From positions 62,001 to 126,000 of the forward strand of contig NW_027488719.1 of the NCBI RefSeq assembly GCF_050948215.1: a stretch of DNA of 64,000 bases, in the 5' to 3' direction. Position 1 is the first letter of the stretch. The number at the start of each line of letters is the position of its first letter. The DNA comes from Halictus rubicundus (taxonomy: Eukaryota > Arthropoda > Insecta > Hymenoptera > Halictidae). This document shows positions 1-9,086 of the stretch, piece by piece. Made by a program: the position numbers and the translations under genes. The notes below the pieces were generated by a model. It ran no database searches. It was not told where the DNA came from and saw nothing but the letters and a program-made list of their open reading frames with translations.

Positions 1-1258
1 GATAGGATATAATAGAGGATAGGATAGGATAAAGGATATGATAGGATAGAGGATAGGATAGAATAGAGTATAGGATAGGATAGAGGATAGGATAGGATAT
101 ATGATACTATAGGATGGAGGATACGATATTATAGAGGACAGGATAGGATATATGATATTATAGGATGGAGGATACGATATTATAGAGGATAGGATAGGAT
201 AGACGATAGGATAGGGGATTGCATAGGATAGAGGATATGATAGGATAGAGGATAGGATAGGATAGAGGATAGGATAGGACAGAGGATAGGATAGGATAGA
301 GGATAGGATTGGATAGAGGATAGGATAGGATAGAGTACTGGATAGTATGGAGGATAAGATAATATAGAGAATAGGATAGGATAGAGGATAGGACAGGATA
401 GAGGATAGGATAGGATAGAGGATAGGATAGGATTGAGGATAGCATAGGATTGAGAATAGGATAGGATAGAGAATAGGATAGGATAGAGCATAGGATAGGA
501 TAGGATAGAGGATAGAATAGAGGATAGAATAGAGGATTGGATAGGATTGATGATATTATGGGATAGAGGATAGGATAGGATAGGATTGGATAGAGGATAG
601 GATAGGATAGAGGATAAGATAATATAGAGAATAGGATAGGATAGAGGATAGGACAGGATAGAGGATAGGATAGGATAGAGGATAGGATAGGATAGAGGAT
701 AGGATAGTATAGAGAATAGAATGGGATAGAGGATAGGATAGGATTGAGGATAGGATAGGATAGATGATAGGATAGGGTAGAGGATAGGATAAGATAGAGG
801 ATAGGATAGAGTAGAGTACAGGATAGTATAGAGGATAAGATAATATAGAGAATAGGACAGGATAGAGGATGGGATAGGATTGAGGATACGATACGATGGA
901 GGATAGGATAGGATAGAGGGTAGGAAAGAGAATTGGATGGGATAGAGGATACGATACGATAGAGGAGGGGATAGGATAGAGGATAAGATAATATAGAGAA
1001 TAGGATAGGATAGAGGACAGGACAGGATAGAGGATAGGATAGGATAGAGGATAGGATAGGATAGAGGATAGGATAGGATAGAGGATATGATAGGCTAGGA
1101 TAGAGGATAGGATAGGATTGAGGATAGGATAGGATAGAGGATAGGATAGGATTGAGGATAGCATAGGATTGAGGATAGGATAGGATAGAGAATAGGATAG
1201 GATAGAGGATAGGATAGGATAGAGGATAGGATAGAGGATAGGATAGAGGATTGGATAG
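1..1258. repeat. 17-bp GGATA-type satellite array, first block
   Basis: Tandem array with basic unit AGAGGATAGGATAGGAT (17 bp) and many point variants (TTGAGG for TAGAGG, GATAC for GATAG, GACAGG, ATATGATA). The plus strand is almost pure purine plus T and has very few C. The plus strand carries TAG in all frames, while the minus strand is largely stop-free. The array runs up to GATAG at 1254-1258, which is one copy of the target duplication of the LTR element that follows. Positions 1 to about 530 are almost identical to about 29139-29680. No gene is seen in this stretch. Confidence 0.95.
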
Positions 1259-2259
1259 TGGAAAATTGGGCTGTTCGTTTTCACGAAGAAATTATGCGCG
1301 CGTTTGTGTCAAATAGAATTTATTTTACTCTTGACAATTGCCCTGTCACCGGCCGAACTAACCTTGGGTGACTAGTTAAATTGGATACAATGAATTGTAG
1401 CGGTGGTACGGTATAGCGCGATTACTGACTCTGATTCTGAAGCTGACTTTTTCGGATGCGAACTTTTCCGATTCTGCCGCTCTGCTCCGAGGCCCGCTTA
1501 CTCGTCACCTCGGTGGTGACGCGATTTTTTGGCCATGGGCCCGTTTTCGGGGGAAGAATCATCCCCATTCGTTGATTTGACTTGAGGGCGGAGGTTCTTC
1601 TGAAACAGCCCTCACCGGTGGAGGAGGAAGTCCCCACCTCAAGTCAATAAGGGAGAATTCCCAAAATGCGCGATTTATGGGACCCCGGAGCAGCGCGACG
1701 AAGGCCTGAGTGGCCCATGTACGCCGTGCTAGCCAAGTGGCTAGCAGCTAATTTATTGCCCCTTGGCCGAGGTCCGGTGACGAAGACCAAGGGCTGGAAA
1801 AAATGTGCGTTTACTGTCTCTGGTTTTCGTCCGTTTGACGAAACCCAGAGACACGGTTATTGGGGTTGTAGCGCAACCCGAGCGTGCCTCGCGTCGTGCG
1901 GAAGAGGATTTACGACCCCTTGTCCGCCGCGTGTAGTGGGCCATAAGGCCCGCTGTGTCCGAATCCGGAACCCTCAAGTACCTCGCGGACGGTACACGGT
2001 ATGAGGGTCGCACGGATTGACTTATGGCCACTTTTCCAATGCCATCAGCTCGAATCCTCAAGCGCCTCGCGTGCGGCAACTCAAGGATTAGCATTCTTCG
2101 TGATTAGTCGAAGGACGGACAAAAATCGGAAAAGGGCTTAGTCACGCATGTGTATTTTTTGGGTGAAAGAGCATGCTCCGTGCAGCTGTAACATCCTCGC
2201 TTGCGTTACGGCCGGAAATGCGAGGATTCACGGTACTTTTGTCTGCAAGGGATCGAACA
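1259..2259 (-). repeat. 3' LTR of element A (1001 bp)
   Basis: This copy matches 8086-9086 at a constant offset of 6827 with no indel. It starts TGGAAAATTGGGC and ends GATCGAACA. In element sense there are AATAAA polyadenylation-signal candidates opposite plus-strand TTTATT at 1319-1324 and 1752-1757. The LTR contains inverted repeats, including an 11-bp pair at 1577-1587 and 1637-1647 and the short palindrome GTCACCTCGGTGGTGAC near 1505. Small open frames inside it are duplicated in the other LTR, match no family I know, and are not called as genes. Confidence 0.95.
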
Positions 2260-2273
2260 TGCTCCCCCCGTTG
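2260..2273 (-). other. Polypurine tract of element A
   Basis: In element sense this reads CAACGGGGGGAGCA directly before the 3' LTR. It is the expected primer for plus-strand DNA synthesis. Element B has nearly the same tract in the same place. Between it and the pol stop (2274-2535) lies an AT-rich untranslated stretch without a recognisable feature. Confidence 0.8.
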
Positions 2274-2535
2274 AATGGCACTGTCATTCAATAGCGAAAG
2301 TATGCGCGATTTGAAATTATAATGGCAGGAACGGAATTGCCCGGTAAAATAAGCGCGAAGTAATCGAAACGTAATATACTAGGACTATATATAGATATAT
2401 ACATATAAAAAAAAGAACACCCACAAAAAAATAAACATAATGAAGTCAACGCGAATATAACTATATCGATAGTAACAAAAATATAACTTACGCAAATTAA
2501 TTATATGAAGAATAGAACGCGATAAGGTGACAGAA

Positions 2536-5500
2536 TTAGGTCTCGATGGGAAGAGGCGCGAGTTTCTTAACATTACGTTTGCACAAGCTGTTTACTGTCT
2601 TGACGGTAACTGCGCGAATGATGTCATCTTGGCCCGGATGAACTTCCACGATGCGTCCGAGACTCCAATGGGATGGTGGAAGGTGATCGTCCTTCAAGAT
2701 GACGATGGTTCCCTTGTTCATCTCGTGGGATCCTTTGGTCCATTTTGCGCGTACATTCAGGTGGTTTATGTATTCTTTGGACCACCTGATCCAGAAGTCG
2801 TGTTTCACCTTCTGGATGTGTTGCCATTTGGACAACCGATTGCTGGAGGTCTCGTTGAAATTGACCTCGGGTAAGCTTGTCATTGCGGAACCAATCAAAA
2901 AATGGCCGGGAGTGAGAGCTTGTGGATCGTTGGGATCGGACGAGAGTGGAGTCAACGGGCGGGAATTAAGGATTGCCTCGATTTCCGTCACAAATGTTGC
3001 GAATTGCTCATAGGTGAAAAGTTCATCGCCGACTACGCGTTTCAGATGATGTTTAAATGACTTGACCGCAGCCTCCCAGAGCCCGCCGAAATGTGGCGAC
3101 AAAGCTGGCATGAAGTGCCACGAGATCTCTTTGTCCTCAAGAAATCGACGAACTCTTTTGTCCTCGCGCAGGACTCTGGAGAGCTCGGTCAAGTCATTAT
3201 TGGCACCGACGAAATTGGTACCATTGTCGGAATATATGTTTTTGCATATTCCGCGGCGCGCGATAAAACGTTTTAATGCAGCGACGAAGGCTTCGGTGGT
3301 CATATCGCTAACCACCTCGAGGTGTATGGCCTTAGTGGAGAAACATATAAAAACGGCAACGTAGACCTTTATTTTTGCGCGATTACGAAATTTTCGTTCC
3401 TTAATAAAAAATGGGCCGCAGTAATCCACCCCGATGTTGGTGAATGGTCGAGTTTCGGTGACTCTGTCTGCTGGTAAATTACCCATTGTGTATCTTGTCG
3501 TAGGTGGATTAACGCGGAAACACTTCACGCAATTTCGCAATATTTTGCGTGTTGTGTTTTTTCCATCGATCGGCCAATATTGTTGTCTGACATTGTACAA
3601 TGTGGATGTCAGACCCGAATGATGATGTTCGATGTGTGCGTTATGAATGATGAGATTAGTGACGCTATTGTTTTTTGGCAAGAGTATCGGATGTTTCGTT
3701 TGGTATGAGAATTTGGAATTTTGGAGACGACCTCCGACGCGTAATATGCCTTTCTCATCGAGAAAGGGACTCAAACAAAGCAATTTGCTTTTGGATGGTA
3801 ATTCGCTTCCAGTTTTCAGTGCGTGTATTTCCTCCGAAAATGAATGTTGTTGAATTAACGTGAGAATTCTTTCATTTGCGAGGTGTATTTCCTCTACCGA
3901 AAGCGGTCCGATACAGCGATTTCTATTTGTAAACCGTAGACAATAGGCGATTACCCTACGCAGACGCTTGATACAGGAAAATCTCTGTAAGATTTCATTG
4001 GCGTTTATGACGGACGAAGCAAAACAAGTGACTTTGCGTAATTCGGGAATTTCCTTGGGAGATTCAAAGCGCGATTCTGGCCAAACTGATTCGTCGAGTC
4101 CGAGCCAATCCGGACCGAATTGCCAAAAACTATTGTCGATTAATTCCTTGGCCGTGATGCCGCGTGACAATAAATCCGCGGGATTATCGGAAGTGCGAAC
4201 ATGTCGCCAATTCTTTATGCGCGTTTTGCCTTGTATTTCCGCGACGCGATTCGCCACGAAGGTTTTCAAGGTGCTAGGCGATTTGGCTAACCAATGCAGA
4301 ACGATAGTTGAATCGGTCCAGAACGTTGTTTTGGATATGGTGTGCGTGAGGGATTCCCGCACTGAGCAATACAATGTCGCGAGTAGGTTCGCTCCGCAGA
4401 GCTCAAGACGAGCTAGACTGATGGTTTTTAACGGCGCGACTCTAGATTTTGCGCAAAGCAGCTGCGTTTTGATTTTTCCGGACTGGTTGATGGTGCGAAT
4501 GTAAATACTAGCTCCGTAAGCGCGTTCACTAGCATCGCAAAATCCATGTAATTCGATGCTCTTTACGGAGCGTTGCGTTATATGTCTGTTGAATTTGACC
4601 TTTTCCAATAATTTGAGATTGTTGCGATAGTTTTGCCACTCGTTTTGTATATTCATGGGCAGCGATTCGTCCCAGTCAATCTTTAATTGCCACAGGCGTT
4701 GCATGATAATTTTCGCTGTGACGGTTACTGGACCGAGAAGACCCAAGGGGTCGAATATTTTTGCGATAGTCGACAGAATTGCGCGTTTCGTAGGTGAGTT
4801 TGGCGAATTTATGTTGACTGAGTAGTGAATAGTGTCGTTGCGCGGATCCCAGGCTACTCCCAAAGTTTTGACGGTCGCGTCCCCGAAGAATTTTGGGTGT
4901 ATCTGGTCATCTGTAAGACCGGATAACAATTGTGGATCATTCGAGACCCACTGACGGATGTTTAGTTCCCCTTTGTTTAACAAACTGATGATTTGATCGC
5001 GTAATTTGATGGCGTCGCGGTATGTGGCGGCACCGGTCAAGAGATCATCCACATAGATGTCCCTTTTAATGACTTCGGATGCCGCTTTATAATTTTGCGA
5101 TTCATCGTCTGCAAGTTGCTGCAGACATCGTGTGGCTAGATAAGGCGCGGAAGACAGACCAAATGTGACTGTGTTTAGTTGAAAGGTTGAAATTTCGTTT
5201 TGCGCGTTTCGCCAAAGAATTCTTTGGTACGGTCTGTCTTCTTCTCGGACGAGAAATTGCCGGTACATTTTCTCGATATCGCCGGTAAGCACAAACGGAT
5301 GCATTCGGAAGCGTAATAACAGACCGAAGATATCGTCCTGTATTGTAGGACCGGTCAAAAGCGCGTCATTAAGTGACACTCCCGAACTTGATTTTGCCGA
5401 TCCATCGAATACAACTCGAACCTTTGTGGTTGAGCTGGAGGGTTTGATGACGGCGTGATGCGGTAGGTAGAATCCCTCTGAATTTGCAGGTGATTCTGTT

Positions 5501-6330
5501 TGAGTTAGATGTCCTAACTCTAGGTATTCGTTTAATACCTTCGCGTATTCCGCCTGCAATTCCGGATTGGTAACGAATCGCCTTTCGAGGGAATGAAATC
5601 GTTTCAATGCGCGCGTATAAGTTTCGCCTAGAATTGCTTTTTTCTCGTTAAAAGGGAGCGCGACGACGTATCTCCCTGTTGCGGTACGTGAAACAGTGCG
5701 TTTAAAATGGGATTCACAGGCTTCCTCCTCCGGTGTGAGGTGAGAATGCTGTGGCCCTTCCTCGACTTCCCAAAATTTCTTTAGATCGAACTCGGCGTTG
5801 TTAAACAAGGTTGTGCGCGAATTTTTGCGGGAAGTGGTCGGTGCACTCCCCCCGATGATCCAACCAAACTGTGATTTTTGTAAAACTAGGTCAGAATCAT
5901 TCCGAGTAGATAAATTAATTTGACCGATGCTGAAGCACGAGAGTGTCGGTCCCGTACCGATCAGCATGTCGACTGGTGCCGGTTTGTGGAAGTGAGGATC
6001 GGCTAATTTTATGTTGTGTGGTATTTGTACCCTTGTGCGATCGATTTGACAATCGGGCAATTGGCCCGCGATTCGTGGTATCACAAAGAATTCCAATGTG
6101 CGGTTGAAGTTATTTTGTCTCGAAACTATCTTCGCCTTGACAAGCCGATTCGTTACCGTGTTTAACTCATTTAGCGCCTCGATCGTTACACTTTGTTCGC
6201 GCGTTGGTAATCTTAATTTTTTGACCAAACTTTCGGTGATGAAATTCGCGTTTGAACAGGTATCCAGCAAAGTTCTGCACTCGACAGGGTTTTTGTCTAG
6301 ATCCATTGCGTTGACTGTGGCTGTAGCCAT
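2536..6330 (-). CDS. pol: BEL/Pao Pol polyprotein of element A (protease, RT, RNase H, integrase)
   Basis: An open frame of 1264 codons from its first AUG. In order it shows: a retropepsin-like domain (DUF1758 type) with D23-T24-C25 where most aspartic proteases have D-T/S-G; reverse transcriptase with motif A D351 (LTGDIEKMYRQ) and the catalytic YVDD at 426-429; a Pao-type RNase H region with candidate acidic residues D599, E643, D673 and D715; and an integrase with the zinc-binding H/H/C934/C937 module and D969, D1035, E1086 as catalytic triad, followed by a DUF5641-like C-terminus. It would make and integrate the DNA copy of the element. The frame stays open upstream of the AUG for 27 codons to the UGA that ends gag, so the product is more likely a Gag-Pol fusion made by readthrough than a separately started protein. 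No internal stop or frameshift was found. The minus-strand AUG at 6328-6330 is only the first methionine, not a proven start. Confidence 0.95.
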   Translation of the reverse strand: MATATVNAMDLDKNPVECRTLLDTCSNANFITESLVKKLRLPTREQSVTIEALNELNTVTNRLVKAKIVSRQNNFNRTLEFFVIPRIAGQLPDCQIDRTRVQIPHNIKLADPHFHKPAPVDMLIGTGPTLSCFSIGQINLSTRNDSDLVLQKSQFGWIIGGSAPTTSRKNSRTTLFNNAEFDLKKFWEVEEGPQHSHLTPEEEACESHFKRTVSRTATGRYVVALPFNEKKAILGETYTRALKRFHSLERRFVTNPELQAEYAKVLNEYLELGHLTQTESPANSEGFYLPHHAVIKPSSSTTKVRVVFDGSAKSSSGVSLNDALLTGPTIQDDIFGLLLRFRMHPFVLTGDIEKMYRQFLVREEDRPYQRILWRNAQNEISTFQLNTVTFGLSSAPYLATRCLQQLADDESQNYKAASEVIKRDIYVDDLLTGAATYRDAIKLRDQIISLLNKGELNIRQWVSNDPQLLSGLTDDQIHPKFFGDATVKTLGVAWDPRNDTIHYSVNINSPNSPTKRAILSTIAKIFDPLGLLGPVTVTAKIIMQRLWQLKIDWDESLPMNIQNEWQNYRNNLKLLEKVKFNRHITQRSVKSIELHGFCDASERAYGASIYIRTINQSGKIKTQLLCAKSRVAPLKTISLARLELCGANLLATLYCSVRESLTHTISKTTFWTDSTIVLHWLAKSPSTLKTFVANRVAEIQGKTRIKNWRHVRTSDNPADLLSRGITAKELIDNSFWQFGPDWLGLDESVWPESRFESPKEIPELRKVTCFASSVINANEILQRFSCIKRLRRVIAYCLRFTNRNRCIGPLSVEEIHLANERILTLIQQHSFSEEIHALKTGSELPSKSKLLCLSPFLDEKGILRVGGRLQNSKFSYQTKHPILLPKNNSVTNLIIHNAHIEHHHSGLTSTLYNVRQQYWPIDGKNTTRKILRNCVKCFRVNPPTTRYTMGNLPADRVTETRPFTNIGVDYCGPFFIKERKFRNRAKIKVYVAVFICFSTKAIHLEVVSDMTTEAFVAALKRFIARRGICKNIYSDNGTNFVGANNDLTELSRVLREDKRVRRFLEDKEISWHFMPALSPHFGGLWEAAVKSFKHHLKRVVGDELFTYEQFATFVTEIEAILNSRPLTPLSSDPNDPQALTPGHFLIGSAMTSLPEVNFNETSSNRLSKWQHIQKVKHDFWIRWSKEYINHLNVRAKWTKGSHEMNKGTIVILKDDHLPPSHWSLGRIVEVHPGQDDIIRAVTVKTVNSLCKRNVKKLAPLPIET

Positions 6331-6414
6331 TAAACCGTGAGTTGATCCGTCTGTAATTAGTGAGGTGATCTGATTATTTAATTGGTGTGTAACGTCGAAG
6401 CGCGTAGTAAGTCA
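6331..6414 (-). promoter_or_regulatory. In-frame UGA between gag and pol (probable readthrough site), element A
   Basis: Gag ends with UGA at 6414-6412, followed by CUU. The next 27 codons to the first pol methionine contain no stop and are in the same frame as both gag and pol. The UGA-C tetranucleotide is the leakiest stop context known in eukaryotes. The same arrangement, with UGA CGG, occurs in the unrelated element B. I infer programmed stop-codon readthrough. Alternatives are a chance nonsense mutation in a formerly single frame, or reinitiation at the pol AUG. Confidence 0.65.
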
Positions 6415-7737
6415 GGATTCGTTGGTCTGTGTGGTTTCTGCGTTTGTTTCGGGATTTGACCGTTCGTGTTTACGCTCCCGATGCAGTCGCGTATTGTGCG
6501 GCTCGTTGCATTTTTTGCACCTGCCCCCGTAGCAGGTATCATGCGAATGACCCGGTTTCAGGCAATTTAGGCATAGCTTAGCCTTGCGTGCTAGTTCGAT
6601 GCGTTTTTCAACCGATCCGTCTAAAAATGTTTTGCATTGGAAAGCCGCGTGATTTCCCGTCTTGCAGATATCACATGATGGTGATCGCTGCTCGGTTACG
6701 AAAACTTGCCGACGATTCGACATTGGCGACGATGGTGGAGACGGATGTTTATTGTGCCAGCGGTTATTGGCCTTGGCGCGATTATTATATTGCGGTTTAA
6801 TGGGTGAGGAATATTGCGTCGGATTTATGTTCGATACTGATTCATAATCTTTACACTGATGCGATGACATGTGTAAAAATTTGAAAATGTCGTTAATTTT
6901 GGGCATTTGGGTATCGGCTAACGTGCGTTCCCACGTTTTCCTGGTATCCTTGCCCATTCGCGAAATGACGATGCTCGTAAGGAGATCGTTTGCAATATCC
7001 TCCCAACTTCGACCTAAGGCTTGTAGCGATCTTATGTGTAATTGCATGTAATTCACTAGATCTCGGATCGCCTCGGATGACTCGTTTGGCATCGCTGGTG
7101 TATCGCGTAAAAGTGCCGCGTGTCGAAGAACCAAAGCGCGTTTGTTGTCGTATATTTCATTAAGATGTTCCCAAGCGGCTGCGTAGTTATCGTCACTAAT
7201 CGTGAAGGCGCCTATCGCGGTTTCGGCCCTTCCGGATAAAGAAAGCTTCAAGTAATTCAACTTCTGTATGTTGCTGAGACCTTCGTGCGCGTGAATCATG
7301 GTCTGGAACGCATCTTTAAAGGTGATCCAGTTTTCAATGCGACCATCGAATTTTGGTAAATTTATTTTGGGTAGGTTTACTGGAAGCGAATTCGGTTTAC
7401 TGAACGAGGATTCTGTTGGAATTGTATTTTGCGCGATACTGAGTCTTTCGAGTAGTTCAAGCGCGGAGGCGATCACATCGTCGTAGTGATCCGTGATTTC
7501 TTCGCGTTGTAACTCCAAATTTTCATGCTCGTCGGAAAGCATCATGAGGTCGTGTTGTTGCTCGTTGAATTTATTGAATAAGCCTTTCAGACGCTCGATT
7601 CTTTCGCGAAGCTTAATTCGTTCTTTCGCGGAGTCTTTGTAAAATTCTAGATAGTTAGATAATGTCGTGATCTGGCCTTTGAAATATCTACTTCTATGTT
7701 TTAATGCGCGAATTTCGTCATCTTGCACTTGAGCCAT
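6412..7737 (-). CDS. gag: BEL/Pao Gag of element A
   Basis: A 441-residue protein starting at an AUG 348 bp inside the 5' LTR. Residues 1-100 are charged and helical, likely coiled coil. A DUF1759-type capsid region spans roughly 120-290 (LPKFDGRIENWITFKDAF is the recognisable core). Then comes a low-complexity basic linker, then zinc modules: C355-x2-C-x4-H-x4-C368, C389-x2-C-x4-H-x4-C402, and a third half-module at 407-419. It should form the virus-like particle and package element RNA. The gene is intact, directly precedes pol in the same frame, and ends at a UGA with C as the next base. Confidence 0.93.
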   Translation of the reverse strand: MAQVQDDEIRALKHRSRYFKGQITTLSNYLEFYKDSAKERIKLRERIERLKGLFNKFNEQQHDLMMLSDEHENLELQREEITDHYDDVIASALELLERLSIAQNTIPTESSFSKPNSLPVNLPKINLPKFDGRIENWITFKDAFQTMIHAHEGLSNIQKLNYLKLSLSGRAETAIGAFTISDDNYAAAWEHLNEIYDNKRALVLRHAALLRDTPAMPNESSEAIRDLVNYMQLHIRSLQALGRSWEDIANDLLTSIVISRMGKDTRKTWERTLADTQMPKINDIFKFLHMSSHQCKDYESVSNINPTQYSSPIKPQYNNRAKANNRWHNKHPSPPSSPMSNRRQVFVTEQRSPSCDICKTGNHAAFQCKTFLDGSVEKRIELARKAKLCLNCLKPGHSHDTCYGGRCKKCNEPHNTRLHRERKHERSNPETNAETTQTNES

Positions 7738-8066
7738 TTCGTGAAATCGAGACAGGAAGGAAGACGGAAAGAAAGGGAGTTGATTGATGCGCGATGTGAC
7801 AAGCCTACCTTGTTGATGGCTTCTTTCGGTCCCTTTGTTCTGGCTTCCTTTCCTGGAGAATCAGCAGGTAGGATGCTCGGCTCCTCAGATCGGTCGTTGA
7901 TCCTCGTGGTTGGTCGTCCTTTCCCAAAAGGTAGCTTCACTGCGTAGGTGACCCCAATTTGGTTGTACGACTGCGCTGTGGCTTCCACGAAGATGTTGAA
8001 CACCGTCAAATGTGACGGATCTCGTTCAATTTAATTGTTTGTCTCACCGCACTCCACTAGATCACT

Positions 8067-8085
8067 GATCCGGCTCGAAGGACCA
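8067..8085 (-). other. Primer-binding site of element A, tRNA-Tyr type
   Basis: The plus strand reads GATCCGGCTCGAAGGACCA directly against the 5' LTR. The last 18 bases equal the 3' end of eukaryotic tRNA-Tyr including CCA, as I know it from animal tRNA-Tyr genes. In element sense the site begins TGG with no spacer after the LTR. The rest of the leader (7738-8066) carries no recognised feature. Confidence 0.85.
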
Positions 8086-9086
8086 TGGAAAATTGGGCTG
8101 TTCGTTTTCACGAAGAAATTATGCGCGCGTTTGTGTCAAATAGAATTTATTTTACTCTTGACAATTGCCCTGTCACCGGCCGAACTAACCTTGGGTGACT
8201 AGTTAAATTGGATACAATGAATTGTAGCGGTGGTACGGTATAGCGCGATTACTGACTCTGATTCTGAAGCTGACTTTTTCGGATGCGAACTTTTCCGATT
8301 CTGCCGCTCTGCTCCGAGGCCCGCTTACTCGTCACCTCGGTGGTGACGCGATTTTTTGGCCATGGGCCCGTTTTCGGGGGAAGAATCATCCCCATTCGTT
8401 GATTTGACTTGAGGGCGGAGGTTCTTCTGAAACAGCCCTCACCGGTGGAGGAGGAAGTCCCCACCTCAAGTCAATAAGGGAGAATTCCCAAAATGCGCGA
8501 TTTATGGGACCCCGGAGCAGCGCGACGAAGGCCTGAGTGGCCCATGTACGCCGTGCTAGCCAAGTGGCTAGCAGCTAATTTATTGCCCCTTGGCCGAGGT
8601 CCGGTGACGAAGACCAAGGGCTGGAAAAAATGTGCGTTTACTGTCTCTGGTTTTCGTCCGTTTGACGAAACCCAGAGACACGGTTATTGGGGTTGTAGCG
8701 CAACCCGAGCGTGCCTCGCGTCGTGCGGAAGAGGATTTACGACCCCTTGTCCGCCGCGTGTAGTGGGCCATAAGGCCCGCTGTGTCCGAATCCGGAACCC
8801 TCAAGTACCTCGCGGACGGTACACGGTATGAGGGTCGCACGGATTGACTTATGGCCACTTTTCCAATGCCATCAGCTCGAATCCTCAAGCGCCTCGCGTG
8901 CGGCAACTCAAGGATTAGCATTCTTCGTGATTAGTCGAAGGACGGACAAAAATCGGAAAAGGGCTTAGTCACGCATGTGTATTTTTTGGGTGAAAGAGCA
9001 TGCTCCGTGCAGCTGTAACATCCTCGCTTGCGTTACGGCCGGAAATGCGAGGATTCACGGTACTTTTGTCTGCAAGGGATCGAACA
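8086..9086 (-). repeat. 5' LTR of element A (1001 bp)
   Basis: Same length and ends as 1259-2259. All open frames within the two copies translate identically, so no divergence since insertion is visible. In element orientation this is the promoter-bearing LTR. I did not find a convincing TATA box. It is followed at 9087 by the GATAG target-duplication copy and then satellite. Confidence 0.95.

Larger units (their letters stand above)
1259..9086 (-). mobile_element. BEL/Pao LTR retrotransposon, element A, complete
   Basis: A 7.8-kb element on the minus strand with two 1001-bp LTRs that begin TG and end CA in plus-strand reading. Between them lie, in element order, a primer-binding site, gag, an in-frame UGA, pol and a polypurine tract. 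GATAG (1254-1258 and 9087-9091) is duplicated at the ends. This fits a BEL/Pao 5-bp target duplication, although GATAG is also the repeat unit itself. Removing the element and one GATAG restores an uninterrupted satellite sequence found many times elsewhere (GAGGATTGGATAG followed by GATTGAGGATATTATGGG), so this is a clean insertion into pre-existing satellite. Both large reading frames are intact. The LTR copies show no difference in the parts compared, which points to recent insertion and possible activity. Family assignment rests on the Gag DUF1759-type domain, the YVDD reverse transcriptase and the C-terminal integrase with DUF5641-like tail. Confidence 0.95.

Noticed and set aside
1422..2094. 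Small open frames in the LTRs of element A (and copies at 8249-8921), and at 31888-32199 and 38429-38740 in element B
   Set aside because: Short, on both strands, no recognisable domain, and located in LTRs. Identical duplication follows from LTR identity and is not evidence of coding.
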